This document shows, piece after piece, positions 11,362 to 22,102 of a stretch of 64,000 nucleotides of DNA; position 1 is the first letter of the stretch; every line of letters begins with the position of its first letter. The position numbers and the translations under genes were made by a program. Under the pieces are notes generated by a model, which worked only from the letters and a program-made list of their open reading frames with translations, did no database searches and had not been told where the DNA came from. This DNA is from Adiantum capillus-veneris. Lineage: Eukaryota > Streptophyta > Polypodiopsida > Polypodiales > Pteridaceae. Where the stretch lies: the NCBI GenBank assembly GCA_014529385.2, contig CM043967.1, forward strand, positions 80,736,278 through 80,800,277. Direction: 5' to 3'.

Positions 11362-12666
11362 GAGTTGGCGGAACAGGTGTTCACAAAGGATGTGCACGCG
11401 GTGATAATTAGAGAGCCAAGGTATCTTGGAAGGGAATCCCTCCATGAGGAAGAACATGTGTTGCAAACGGGTTTTGCAAGAAAGCGATTGGCTTCTCAAC
11501 AAAGGCATGCAATCACACGAAGAGCTATGAGGTATGTCTTGGTTGGAGAGCAAATGTATCACAAGGGAGATGATGGTGTCATGAGAAGAGTTCTCTACCA
11601 TGATGAAATTTTTGATTGCTTAAAAGCATGTCATGAGGAAGGATGTGGAGGCCATTTTGGAGTGGAAATTACAAGAAGGAAAGTATTGAATGCTCAACTT
11701 ATGTGGCCAAGTATGAATAGGGATGTTGTGCATTGGTGTAGAAGCTGTCACGAGTGCCAAATATATCACAAGAGAAAGTTGATGTCCGAGCCTTTGATAC
11801 ACATTGTAAGCTATGGACCTTTTGAGAAGTGGGGTGTGGATGTAATTGGTCCTCTTCCAGGCACTAGAAATGGGAAGCACTACATACTTAGTGCAGTGGA
11901 TTATATGACAAGATGGCCAGAAGCAAAGTCTAGTAGAGGGGCTACAAGCAAAGATGTATGCAGCTTTATCTTTGATTGCATATGTTGTAGATTTGGAGTG
12001 CCGTTGGAGCTTGTAAGTGATCAAGGGAAAGAGTTTCGGAATGGAGAAATTGGAGATCAAACATAGGTATGCTACTCCTTATCATCCACAATGCAATGGG
12101 TTGGTGGAGGCATTCAATGGAGTTTTACAAAAGATATTGTTCAAGGTTGTGGAAGAAGATCCAAAAGATTGGGATATGTATTTGGAGAGGGCACTGTGGG
12201 CATGTAGAGTGACTCAAAAATCATCCACGGGCTTCACTGCATTTCATTTGGTATATGGAGAAGAGTGTGTTATGCCGATTAATGTGATGCTTCCTTTATT
12301 GGAGTTCATTTTGAAGCATAGTTTGGTTGAGGAGGAGCATGTAAAAGAGAGACTGGCATCTATTGCCTCTTGTTGGATAGAGAAAGTGCCATTAGATACT
12401 ATGAAGACTTGGGAAGAAGAAGGGCTGATGTATTCAATGAAAAGATAAAGGCAAAAGAGCTATGTGAAGGCATGTTGGTTATGAGGTATAATAGTGCTTT
12501 GGACAATACCTTTCAAACAAAGTTCAAGGCAAAGTGGGAAGGTCCTTTTGTGGTGCATAAGGTGTATGATAATGGAAGCTATCAGCTCAAGGACTTGGAT
12601 GGAAAGATGCATAAGGCAAGAGTCAATGGGATCCGAATCAGGCCTTATGTGAGCAGAATCATGTGA
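11338..12666 (+). pseudogene. D1 integrase
   Basis: An HHCC zinc region (CHEEGCGGHFGVEITRRK, CRSCHECQIYHKRK) precedes the catalytic core: WGVDVIGPLPG (first Asp), VSDQGKEF (second Asp), and NGLVEAFNGVLQK (Glu). A frameshift at about 12050 falls between the second Asp and the Glu and is shared with D2. A second one near 12365 (four bases fewer than D2) is private to D1. The C-terminal end KARVNGIRIRPYVSRIM stops at 12664-12666. Confidence 0.92.
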
Positions 12667-12683
12667 TGAAGCAAGAAATGCGT

Positions 12684-12726
12684 ATGGAACACTTGAAAGT
12701 GTTCCATGCTTGTTGGGTGGGCAGTA
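12684..12726 (+). promoter_or_regulatory. D1 3' palindrome and polypurine-type tract
   Basis: Between the integrase stop and the LTR is a perfect inverted repeat with 11-bp arms and GA centre (12684-12707), then a G-rich tract (TTGGGTGGGCAGTA) abutting the LTR. The tract is the expected site for plus-strand priming. The palindrome recurs at 26554-26577 in D2. Confidence 0.75.
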
Positions 12727-13726
12727 TGTGACATGTTTTGCCGAAATGGTGCGGACCACCCCAAAGCCTTTGAGATATTGTTTTTTAATGCTTTTGGGGG
12801 CCTTATATGTAAATAAAGAATGCTTGTACAAAGTGTAGAAAGGCGGTGTGTGCCAGCTGTCTCTACGCATGCGGGCCAGTTGTGCGGGGTACATAGTTTT
12901 GCTGTTTTTGTACATAGAAGTGTGGAGACTTTAAAGTGTGAGTTAGTGCTTTAAAAATAGGAATAAAAACTGAACTTTTATCAGCTTGGGGTGGTGAGTG
13001 AGGAGGGATATTCAGGTGTGAATAAGAAACTATGTGTTGCTGCAGCGTGCGGTGAAGGGTGGGGGTTTTGGTGTAGAGGTGTCCCTCTTCCCTTGCGAGA
13101 GCCTGGTGTGGTGAGTTGAGAGTGTGTCTCTCCTCAATGGGCTGATGAAAGTGGGTGCTTAGCTCTGCATATTGACCTGTCTTCATCTTGGTTTGAGATA
13201 TGGCAGCCATGTTGTTTGTGGTTCCCTTTGGTGCAGCTAGTCGAGGGTAGATTATGCGTTGCAATTCCTTGCTTGTACATACGCAAAAGGGCAAGGTTTT
13301 CCCCAAGTTTTCAATCACTTTTTCTGAGTTTTTTTGCTGAACTTTGTAGGCTTTCAAAGTGAGCTTGATTTGGATGGGTTTTGGTCAAGTTGTGTATATA
13401 TAAGAGCGCCTATGAAGTCTACTAGCACATGGAAGGGCGTTTGAAAAGAAGTGAAGCTCTTGGTTTTATGAGGAAAAGTGCAGAGATTTCTTTACTTTAC
13501 TTTTTTTCTTGGTTTTTCTTTGTTCCTTTGGTGCATTCAAGTATAGTGGGAGTTGTAGCGGTGTAGAGGGAAGCTAGTTGAAGCTAGTGGGGTTGGGTGC
13601 GAGTGAGGCTATCAAAATTCGTGAGAGAAGATCAGCCCATATTATCTGTTGAGAGCTATACTCTTCATCCTCTTTTCTTGGTGTTGGTTTGAGGTGTTGT
13701 AGAGGCCAGCCCCCCAATCCTTCACA
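12727..13726 (+). repeat. Element D LTR shared by D1 and D2 (1000 bp)
   Basis: Starts TGTGACATG and ends TTCACA. It serves as the 3' LTR of D1 and the 5' LTR of D2. A TATA box, TATATATAAG, lies near 13394-13403, about 330 bp before the end, consistent with a promoter. The matching LTR is at 27246-28264. Confidence 0.92.
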
Positions 13727-13731
13727 TAAAC

Positions 13732-13748
13732 TGGTGCCCCCACTGAGG
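13732..13748 (+). promoter_or_regulatory. D2 candidate primer-binding site
   Basis: TGGTGCCCCCACTGAGG starts five bases after the LTR and begins with the TGG that pairs with the tRNA CCA end. It is not the initiator-Met site used by elements A, C and F. I cannot assign the tRNA. Confidence 0.6.
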
Positions 13749-13817
13749 AGAAGAGAATCCTTCTAACAGGGTTTTGATCTACAGAGTGGCATCCATTTGA
13801 AGATCAACTCAAGGCCT

Positions 13818-14699
13818 ATGGCGGGAGATGGGTATGAAGTCTTCAAGGGTGGGAAAGGAGAATATGTGGACAAGTTCATCCGAAGGATCGAATTGATTGA
13901 ATTGAAGAGCAATAGGGACGATGGTGCATTCAAGGTACGCTTGGTGAGTTTGCTACTTGAAGGTGAAGCACGTGAATGGTATGAAGATAGGCTTGAAGGT
14001 GATGTAAAGGGAGATTGGAATCTTCTTTCTCATGCCTTGAGAGAAGAGTTTGAGAAGGAGGATGATCCTGAGTATTTGTGGAGAGAGCTAAGCAAGCTGC
14101 AACAAGGAGAACATGAAGACATCAATGTGCACATAAACAGGTTTGAAGCTTGTTGGAGAAACATCATAAAGGGAGTTGAAGAGAATCAAATGTCCCCTGA
14201 TTTCTTGAAGAAAGATAGGTTTGTGGTTGTCTTACATCAAAGCATTAGAGACAAGGTGGAGCTCAAGGACCCAGGGAGCTACAATGAGGCAGTAAAGGTT
14301 GCTAGAGAGCAATGGAGAAAGAAGGTGAGAAGGCATGAAATGGCAAATAGGGAAAGAGAAGCAAATGTACATCAAAGGGATGGTTATGTATCAACAAATA
14401 GTGTGGTTGAGCCTTTGCCTTTGGATATGCATGTTGAAAGGGAAATCCATGTAGAAGCTCCAAGAGTGGACAATATAGGACAAGAATCCTTTCACCAAGA
14501 CATTCAAAGATTGACAGAGCAAATAGGAAACCTCAACCTTGCTATGCAAGCTATCCAACAACAAGTAAGAAGACCTCAAGGAGAACGGCCTCAAAGGAAT
14601 AGAGGTGATAATATGATGTGTTACAATTGTGGGGAGATGCAATCAACCAAGGAGAGAGCCAGGAGGTATATATCCTATCCTACAAAGACAAATAGGTAA
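13818..14699 (+). pseudogene. D2 gag
   Basis: First ATG after the primer site is 13818 (MAGDGYEVFKGGKGEYVDKF). The gag core includes LLEGEAREWYEDRLEG and LREEFEKEDDPEYLW. Near 14620 a zinc knuckle starts (CYNCGE), but the next bases put CNQPRREP in another frame, so the middle of the knuckle, including its His, has been deleted and the frame is lost. Translation would end at 14699. Confidence 0.88.
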
Positions 14700-15470
14700 T
14701 GAAGGCAATGTAAATGGAAATGTGCAACCTCTCCAAGGTCAAGGACTTGCACAACAACAGGGACAAAATCAAGCTCAAGCACCTCCACAATTTAACGTAG
14801 GAATTTTGGAGGCAGTTGAGGAGGGAGATGAAGATGATGAGGTTGATGTCTTTGCAAATAAGAGAACAAGGGCACAAAAATTAGGGAGTGAAGGCTTTTT
14901 CAAAGAGGAAAGAGCAAGGACAAAGCCAAGGAGAGATGTAGATAAAGGCAAGGCACCTATGGAAGAGGCTGAAAGTAGTAAGCAGGCAAAGGTAAGGGCA
15001 AGAAGAAGGAAGATAGGCATGGATGATTTTCAGCTTGGGAAGGGTCAATCAGCATACAATCTCTTAGAAGACTTGAAGAACAAGAGGGCAGACGTATCAT
15101 ATGGGCAACTCTTGCATTTGAGCTCAAGTATGAGAAGGCACTGGCATAAACTAGCTAGTGTTAGAAGGGTGAAGGTAAAGACACGCGATGCACACGTAGT
15201 GCAACTTCATAAAGTTACTGATGTTTTGCCTGTGGGGTTGATGCTTGGATACATGGAAGGAGGGTGAATAAGGCGTACATGGATGGTGGAGCCCAAGTGT
15301 GCGTTATGACAGAGGAAACAATGCAGCAATTGGGATCTCAGCTCACACGCAAATCCTTGTTCAGTGTGAAGATGGCAAATAGTAGTAGAGTGAAATGCTT
15401 GGGAGTTATTCATACTTGGAGCTTAATGTTTTGGGTCAAAGGGCTGTCATGGACATTCATGTGATGCCTG
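14641..15470 (+). pseudogene. D2 gag tail and protease N-terminus
   Basis: After the knuckle deletion the frame changes to a Gln-rich (LAQQQGQNQAQAPPQF), acidic (EEGDEDDEVDV), then basic linker ending near 15267. A second shift leads to YMDGGAQVCVMTEETM (from about 15278), a retropepsin active-site region in which the usual DSG/DTG reads DGG. The frame then moves once more near 15400. Confidence 0.7.
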
Positions 15471-16363
15471 CAAAGCTTGGGGCATATCCAGTTATATTGG
15501 GTAGACCTTGGTTGATTGCTATGAGGTCACGGCAGGACTGGTACAGGGGATGTATTGACCTCTTTGTGGACAGGCCTAAAGAAAAAAGGATTAGATATGA
15601 TATGAAAACATGTAAGGTGCTGGAAATTGATGATGAACCAGCTATGCATCAAGATTTATCGCCATCCACTTATGACATGTGTGACAGTTCTTCTAGTGCA
15701 TCCTCTACATGTACTGACGATGAGGTTTATGATCAAAGTCTTCTTGATCTTGATGTAGATCTTTGTGGGATACATGTATATGATGAAAATTGTGATAAAG
15801 GGGATGCTATGAGATCAGAAAATGACCACGGGGCTGATCATGAGGCGAATGTACCAAAAGCTGAATTAATGGATATGCTTGCAGGTGACGTGTCTAGTCG
15901 AGAGAGAGAAGCATATAATGCATTGTTTGATAAGTATCCCAAGTTGTTTGCCAAAGATTATGCTCAAATGAGGGGAACAAAGAGTGTTGTTCATGAAATA
16001 AAGCTTAAAGAAGGTGCAAAGCCTGTTGCTCAAAAGCTAAGGAGATTGGGCACCATTCAACGAAAGATATTGGAGATAGAGGTGAGTAAGCTTTTGGAAG
16101 CTGGTTTTATCTACCTTGTGGATGATGCAGAATGGGTTTCTCCTGTGGTTATAGTTCCAAAAAAGGGAAATAAATGGAGAATATGTGTGGACTATAAGCC
16201 ATTGAATGCGGCAACAAAGTGGCATCACTATCCCCTTCCCTTTCAGGATGAGATTTTGGACACTGTTTTGCAGGTCATGAGAGATATTCGGTATGTGATG
16301 GGTTTAGTGGGTATTTTCAAATTGGGATTGCATATGAAGATCAAAAGAAGACCAGCTTTTTGA
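15395..16363 (+). pseudogene. D2 protease C-terminus and RT N-terminal half
   Basis: PVILGRPWLIAM marks the protease end. An acidic linker follows (PSTYDMCDSSSSAS to HGADHEANV), then RT from about 16000: VAQKLRRLGTIQRK, WVSPVVIVPKKGNKWRICVD and YKPLNAATKWHHYPLPFQDE. A frameshift near 16275 ends the run; RT resumes in a second frame at GYFQIGIAYEDQ. Confidence 0.88.
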
Positions 16364-17484
16364 CCCCATGGGGAGTGTTTTGCTATAGGGTGATGCCCTT
16401 TGGCTTGATGAATTCTTATGCGAGCTTCAAAAGTTGGATGGACAAAGTATTGGGGCCTTACCTTGGAAGCTTTGTAAAAGTTTTTATGGATGATTTTTGT
16501 GTTTACAGTGATAGAATGCTTCATGTGAAAAATCTTGATATGGCGTTTAAAAGGATTGATGATGATGGGGGTCAACTCAATCCTTTGAAATGTAAAATTA
16601 CAAGAGCTAGAGTGATACTTCTTGGCCATGAGGTAAGTGAGAATGGGATAGCTCCAAATCCTGCAAAAGTGGCTATGATGGAGAGTCCTAAAAGTACAAA
16701 GGAATTGATGAGTTTTGTACAAAAGCTAAGATACTTGTCAAGGTCTTTTTGTATGCTTGCTGAATATGTGCACCCTTTGCAAGAAGCCACACAAAAAAGA
16801 CCCTTTTCTTTGGGCTGAGCATGAGCAAACAGCTTTTGAGGACGTCAAGGAAAAGCTATCTACATTACCTTTGATGATGCCTCCTTGTTGGGATGAAATG
16901 TTTTACTTGAGCTTGAGCGTGGGTGAGCATGCTATTGGTGCAGTATTGATGCAAAAAGGAAAAAAGCAATCTTATATGAGGCCGGTTTACTACATAAGCA
17001 AAGTGAAGAATGATGCACAAAACTCTTGGCATGAGATCGAGCAATTGGTTTGGGCATTGGTATATGCAACAAAAAGGCTGAAATCCTATCTTATTTGTAA
17101 GCCTTTTGTGGTGTTGACATCATGTAGTTTATTGCCTCGTGCACTAAGGTATCCTGGGGATAGTCCTAAATTGCAAAAGTGGATACTGAGCTTGCAACAA
17201 TTTGACGTGAGCTTTACTAAGGAGGATACTGTGAGAGCAAATATGGCGGATATGCTCACTTTTAAAGAGATTCATGCAAGGAGTGAGTTGAAGAAAGATT
17301 TGGAAAAGAAGATAGCACCAAGCCCAACTATGCATGCGGAGCTTCAGGATGTAGAGGGCACCTTATACTTTGACGGGGCTTTCAAGAGGAGCATTAATAA
17401 GGGCACTATTGGTTATGTATTTGTGGATAAAAATGGCATTGAGTGCTGGTTTGGAAGCCAAGAAGTGGATGTAAAGAGTAATAA
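16290..17484 (+). pseudogene. D2 RT palm, RNase H, start of second RNase H
   Basis: Collinear with D1 9945-11135: YRVMPFGLMNSYASFKSWMD and FMDDF, then RNase H after the shared frameshift near 16800, then LYFDGAF of the second RNase H. D2 lacks nine bases that D1 has near 16670. The reading is cut at SNN, just before the catalytic EAEY, by the insertion of element C; the remainder resumes at 24999. Confidence 0.9.
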
Positions 17485-18994
17485 TGTCACAAAAATACGG
17501 AAGCGTAAACTGACGTTTAATTGCACTTCAAATACTCAAGAGAATTAGAGGGAGCGAGAAAACTTGACACTTCATTGGGGACCAGAAGATGGGCTGGTCC
17601 CCCCCCATAAAGAGAATATCTTTATTACTAAGGGAGAATCTTTACAAGCACAGGAACGGGGCATACGCCCGTCCTCTATTCTTTCTTCTGTTCTGTTCTG
17701 ACTACTGACTGAGAAAGTGTTTCCACTTTCTTACTGCTTAGGGGATTTCCCCTCTTCTGCGAGACTGGTTGGAAGCTCTCGAAAAGAGAGTCTATCTTCC
17801 GAAACAGCTCATCGGAAGCTCTCGCAGAGGAGAGTCCATCTTCCGTTATGTGTGGCCTTCATGCTCATTCATTCATGCATCGAACACAAAAGAGAAACAA
17901 GCAAAATGCACACGCACATGCTTGTTGTAATTTTCTGCACATAACCTGAAATTCTTACTTGTGCACACCCCTACACCGAAACAGAGGTCTTCTTCGCGAT
18001 GGAATCGCGCCAAACTTGATGTAGACTTAGGATAAGGAGAGAGAAGAGAATTTCTATGGCTGATCTGCTGAAAACAGCCCTAATCGAGGTGATTAGGGGC
18101 TGAAAACAGAGAATTTCAGCAGCCGCACTCTGCTAAGAGAGCGTCTACAGCAGCTTCTCGCGATGAAATTTCACCAGAAGGTGTCTATGACTGTGAGATC
18201 CTTTGTTCTTGACAATGGGAGCACAAGGCTACCACATATGTCGCAAGGGGCTGCTCTCAAGCTTCAATGGAGGGCTCCACCGCGTAGAGCACGCTCACAT
18301 TAGGGGGGGTAGGTGCACTGCCAGCCCTGAAAATGGGGGAGGGGGGGCTCCTAAATAGCCATCAGGGAGAGGGGGCGCTAGGAAGAGAGAGAGGGTGAGA
18401 GTGAGAGTGAGAGAGTTAGTTTGCATTGCTAAGTGTGCCACTTGGCACACTTACTTTAAAAACTTAAAAACCATTCAACTTTTGATTTTAAAAACTTCTA
18501 GCTCATTAAAAAAAAAAGTGCAACTAACTAACAACTGCTACCAATGATTCTTTTATGAGAACACCAAAGGTCTGCCGGCCCAATGCCGCACGGGTACTGC
18601 ACCGCCTTTACCTGTTCACACTTGTCCGGCCGCCCGCCCGGGCACGTACCGTTGAATTTAATTTCACGAAACTTACCCTAAGGCTTTATTAGCTTTATTA
18701 GCCTTAGGGTCACTGTTCTAAGGACCCCATCTCATTCATGTGCTTGTACTGACGCGCGTATTTTTCTGAGCCTAAAATCTGAGGCTATTGCTTACCCCTT
18801 TCTGAAGACCCGATTTCCCAATCACTAGGGCTTCAGGGTAATTTCTGCTAAGGTCCCTCTGAGGTGTTCTAGCCCGCATTTAGGCTCACCTGAGGCCTTA
18901 GAACTGCTAGGTCTATTCTAGTGTGCACACAACTAATTAGATAATTCTTTTCTCGTAAATAAATTAATTATTTACAAAGTCTGACTTAGTTACA
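17485..18994 (-). repeat. Element C 3' LTR (1510 bp)
   Basis: On the + strand it reads TGTCACAAAAATACGG to TTAGTTACA and matches 23489-24998 along its full length. A purine tract on the - strand (AAGAGGGA) directly borders it at about 18995-19003, the expected plus-strand primer. The LTR contains short GGAAGCTCTCG-type repeats near 17770-17840. Confidence 0.95.
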
Positions 18995-19006
18995 TCCCTC
19001 TTGGTT

Positions 19007-20302
19007 CTAAACAGTTGACCTCAATTGTAGAGCGTCAACATAACTGTGCAAGATGTCAGGGTAGTCCTTAAGATCGGACTCAGTCATCCACTTTGCATCT
19101 AAAGGAGTGTAATTTTTGAACTTGACTAAATACTTTCGATGTAGACTCCCCGTCTTGAGTTGTCTCTCCGAGTGGTGTATTATCTGTTCAAGTTGAAGGA
19201 TTTCCTCAGTCTCTTCGACTTCTGGAGGATCTTCTTGTACGGGCGCCACTGGAGGAGGTCCAACATATGGTCGGAGGAGACTGACATGAAAAACATTGTG
19301 GATGCGCCAGCTAGAAGGCAAATCCAATCTGAAAGTCACATCATTGACTTTATCTGTAATTTTGAAAGGGCCGTAGAATCTATGGGAAAGTTTGACAACT
19401 TTCCCTTTGCCGACCCGCTTTTTCAATCTAGCTTTCTCAAACCGAAGCAGGACATATTGTCCTTTTTCAAGATTGAGATTCCTTCTGTGCTTGTCTGCTT
19501 TTCTCTTCTGTTGCTCTTGAGTACGAAGAATTGCTTGCTTTACTTGTTGATGGGCAATATCAATATTGCGCACAAATTCATTTACGGCGAAGATGTTTTC
19601 TTTGGTCACCATAATAGGAAGTAAGAGTGGCTTCCTGTAAATAATTTCAAAGGGAGCTTTACCAGTTGAGGAATGTATGGTATTATTATACGCAAACTCA
19701 ACTATTGGTAAGTACTGTTCCCATTCGGATTGTCGTTCCGAAACATAGCACTTGAGGAGATCTAAAACAGTGGCATTAGCGATTTCGCTTTGACCATCTG
19801 TTTGAGGATGATAAGCTGATGAAAAATCAAGCGTAATTCCCAAGTTTTCGAACAATGCCTGCCAAAATAGACTAGTCATGTGGGGATCTCTGTCGCTCAC
19901 AATAGTCTTTGGCAATCCATGGTGTTTAAAAATCTGAGCTAGAAATATTCTAGCCATGTGATCAGCTTTGATCGTCTTTTTTACTGGAAGAAAATGTGCT
20001 TGCTTACTGAACCTGTCTACTATAGTCCAGATTGCATCATTTCCATTCTTGGATCTAGGAAGATCCATAATAAAATCCATGGCAATACTTTCCCATGGCG
20101 TGTTAGGCACAGGGAGCGGCTGAAGCTTGCCATAAACTTTATGTCTGTCATATTTTACTTTTTGGCATACTAAACACTCACGTACATGTTTTTCAATGTC
20201 CGCACGGAGTGTTGGCCAAAAGAAATACCTTTCGAGGGCACTAGTGGTGGAAGCAATTCCCCGATGCCCGGCATAAGGAGAATTATGTGCTTCATCCATC
20301 AC
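19007..20302 (-). CDS. Element C integrase with chromodomain (431 codons open)
   Basis: The longest intact integrase here. An HHCC zinc region (HRGIASTTSALERYFFWP, CLVCQKVKYDRHK) precedes the core: MDFIMDLPRSKNGNDA (Asp), IVSDRDPHMTSLFW (Asp), DGQSEIANATV (Glu). Then come [18 protein letters not shown] and a chromodomain tail (EQIIHHSERQLKTG, RKYLVKFKNYTPLDAKWM). It would insert element DNA into the genome and favour marked chromatin. As part of a polyprotein it has no start codon of its own; the open frame begins where the upstream RNase H deletion shifted the frame. Confidence 0.92.
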   Translation of the reverse strand: MMDEAHNSPYAGHRGIASTTSALERYFFWPTLRADIEKHVRECLVCQKVKYDRHKVYGKLQPLPVPNTPWESIAMDFIMDLPRSKNGNDAIWTIVDRFSKQAHFLPVKKTIKADHMARIFLAQIFKHHGLPKTIVSDRDPHMTSLFWQALFENLGITLDFSSAYHPQTDGQSEIANATVLDLLKCYVSERQSEWEQYLPIVEFAYNNTIHSSTGKAPFEIIYRKPLLLPIMVTKENIFAVNEFVRNIDIAHQQVKQAILRTQEQQKRKADKHRRNLNLEKGQYVLLRFEKARLKKRVGKGKVVKLSHRFYGPFKITDKVNDVTFRLDLPSSWRIHNVFHVSLLRPYVGPPPVAPVQEDPPEVEETEEILQLEQIIHHSERQLKTGSLHRKYLVKFKNYTPLDAKWMTESDLKDYPDILHSYVDALQLRSTV

Positions 20303-20322
20303 CTTTTGTCGTAAGGGCTGAG

Positions 20323-21631
20323 CTATGCATATTGCTTGTTGACGATAGAGTGTATTATCCCTGATACAATAAGGTGGCTTTGAATGACCAGCTTTTCTGA
20401 TAACTTTCTCTGTGTGAGAAAGTAGCGAAGACTTTGATGATCTGTCTTGATAATAAAATCAGCTCCTAATAGATAGTGTTTCCAAATGAAAAGAGCATGA
20501 ATTACTGCGATTAGCTCTTTTTCGTATATGGAGGCATGCAACTCTGCGCCGACTTTCATAGGCTATCGCGTGACCCTCTTGGTTCAAAACTGCTCCTACA
20601 CAATCTCCAGATGCATCGCAGTATACCTCGAAAGGTTTGCGAAGATCAGGGACGGTGAGAACAGGTCCGTGACTGAGTAGATACTTAAGCTTTTCGAAAG
20701 CTTGTTTTTGTCCAGACCCCCAATGGAATGGAATCCGCTTCTTTGTCAGGTCATGGAGGGGACCTGCTATCGCGGAAAAACCTCGAATGAAACGTCGATA
20801 ATAAGAACAGAGGCCAAGGAAACTTCGCACATCATGTACTGTAGTTGGCGTAGGCCATTCTACAACTGCTTGAATCTTATCAGGGTCCATTCTCACCTGG
20901 TTGTGAGATACTATATGGCCCAAATAGTGGATTTCTTTTAAAAAGAATTCACTCTTCTTAGCATTCACAAATAATTTGTGTTTGCGTAATTCTTCAAACA
21001 CTAAGGCGAGATGCTTATAGTGTTCGTCTTCCGCCTCTGAGAAGATTAAGACGTCATCAAAGAAAATGCCTGTAAAGCTTCTGTATGAGTGGAAGATTCT
21101 ATCCATCATTCTGTTGAATGTAGCTGGTGCATTAGTGAGCCCAAAAGGCATCACTAGAAATTCATACAACCCGAAGGTTGTTCTAAATGAAGTCTTATGC
21201 ACATCCTGAGGAGCTGTGCGGATTTGATGATAACCGCTCTTCAAGTCTATACGACTAAAGACACTGGCTCCTTGTAACTTATCAAGAATGTCGTCAATCC
21301 GAGGGATTGGAAATCGATTCTTGATTGTGATCTTGTTTAGAGATCTATAGTCTATGCACATGCGGAATGTGCCATCCTTTTTCTGTACTAGCAAGACAGG
21401 TGAACAATATGGAGAAGTACTAGGCCTTATTAAGCCCTTCTCCAGAAGTTCGTTAACCTGCTTGAGAATTTCCTCTTGCTGCATTAGACTAACTCGATAA
21501 GGGGGCTGATTTGGAGGAGAACTTCCTGGGATCAAATCAATGGTATGATCCTCAGGTCGCGAAGGTGGGAGTTCATTTGGAAGTTCATCTGCAAAACAAT
21601 CTTTATATCTTTCTATTAACTTAAGTCTTTT
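20323..21631 (-). pseudogene. Element C RT and truncated RNase H
   Basis: RT runs from [18 protein letters not shown] through KKDGTFRMCIDYRSLNKITI, LVMPFGLTNAPATFNRMMDR and catalytic FFDDV, to RNase H (FEVYCDASGDCVGAVLNQ). A frameshift near 20570 moves to IYEKELIAVIHALFIWKHYL and [18 protein letters not shown]. There the sequence jumps to the integrase approach: the RNase H C-terminus and connection domain, present in element A, are missing. RT is in the same frame as gag and protease. Confidence 0.92.
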
Positions 21632-22102
21632 TTACTCTAAAGAGGAAGAAAGTTGTGAAACAGACACATCTCTCTCTCTTGCAAAAATCAAGTACGCTGA
21701 AACACACTTTTTCATTTCTTTCTTGATGGCAATGTGGTTGGCGATAGGAATACGCCAATCACTTGCATCTGCAAGTACAAGATACTCCTTTCCTTTATGA
21801 GCAAAAGATAAGGTTTTCTGAACATAGTCAGGAATGGGATGCATCTTGTAGTGCCAAGGCATTCCCAAGATAACATCGCATCCTTCAAGTGAAGCTAGTA
21901 AGAAAGACTCTTGATCCTTGTAGTCGTCGACCTTTAGATTCAACTTCCCTATGATTGGAGTAGAGTTTGTGTTCTGCCCTTTGAAAGCAGATTGCGCTTG
22001 AATAGAGACTCCGAAACGATTGGGCTGCAGGTTCAGGTCGTCAGCTAGCTTGGTAGAGATGAAGTTGTCTGTGCTAACAGGGTCAAACAAAATAAGAGCC
22101 CG
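21632..22102 (-). pseudogene. Element C aspartic protease
   Basis: Retropepsin-like: ALILFDPVSTDNFIS holds the active-site position (DPVS in place of DSG/DTG), and GCDVILGMPWHYKMHP closes the fold. It follows gag in the same frame after a single TAG and ends in TAA at 21632-21634. RT continues in frame beyond that stop. Confidence 0.85.

Noticed and set aside
15395-16363. D2 frame ending at 16363 as a complete protein
   Set aside because: It stops by frameshift in mid-RT; the rest of RT continues in another frame and matches D1.
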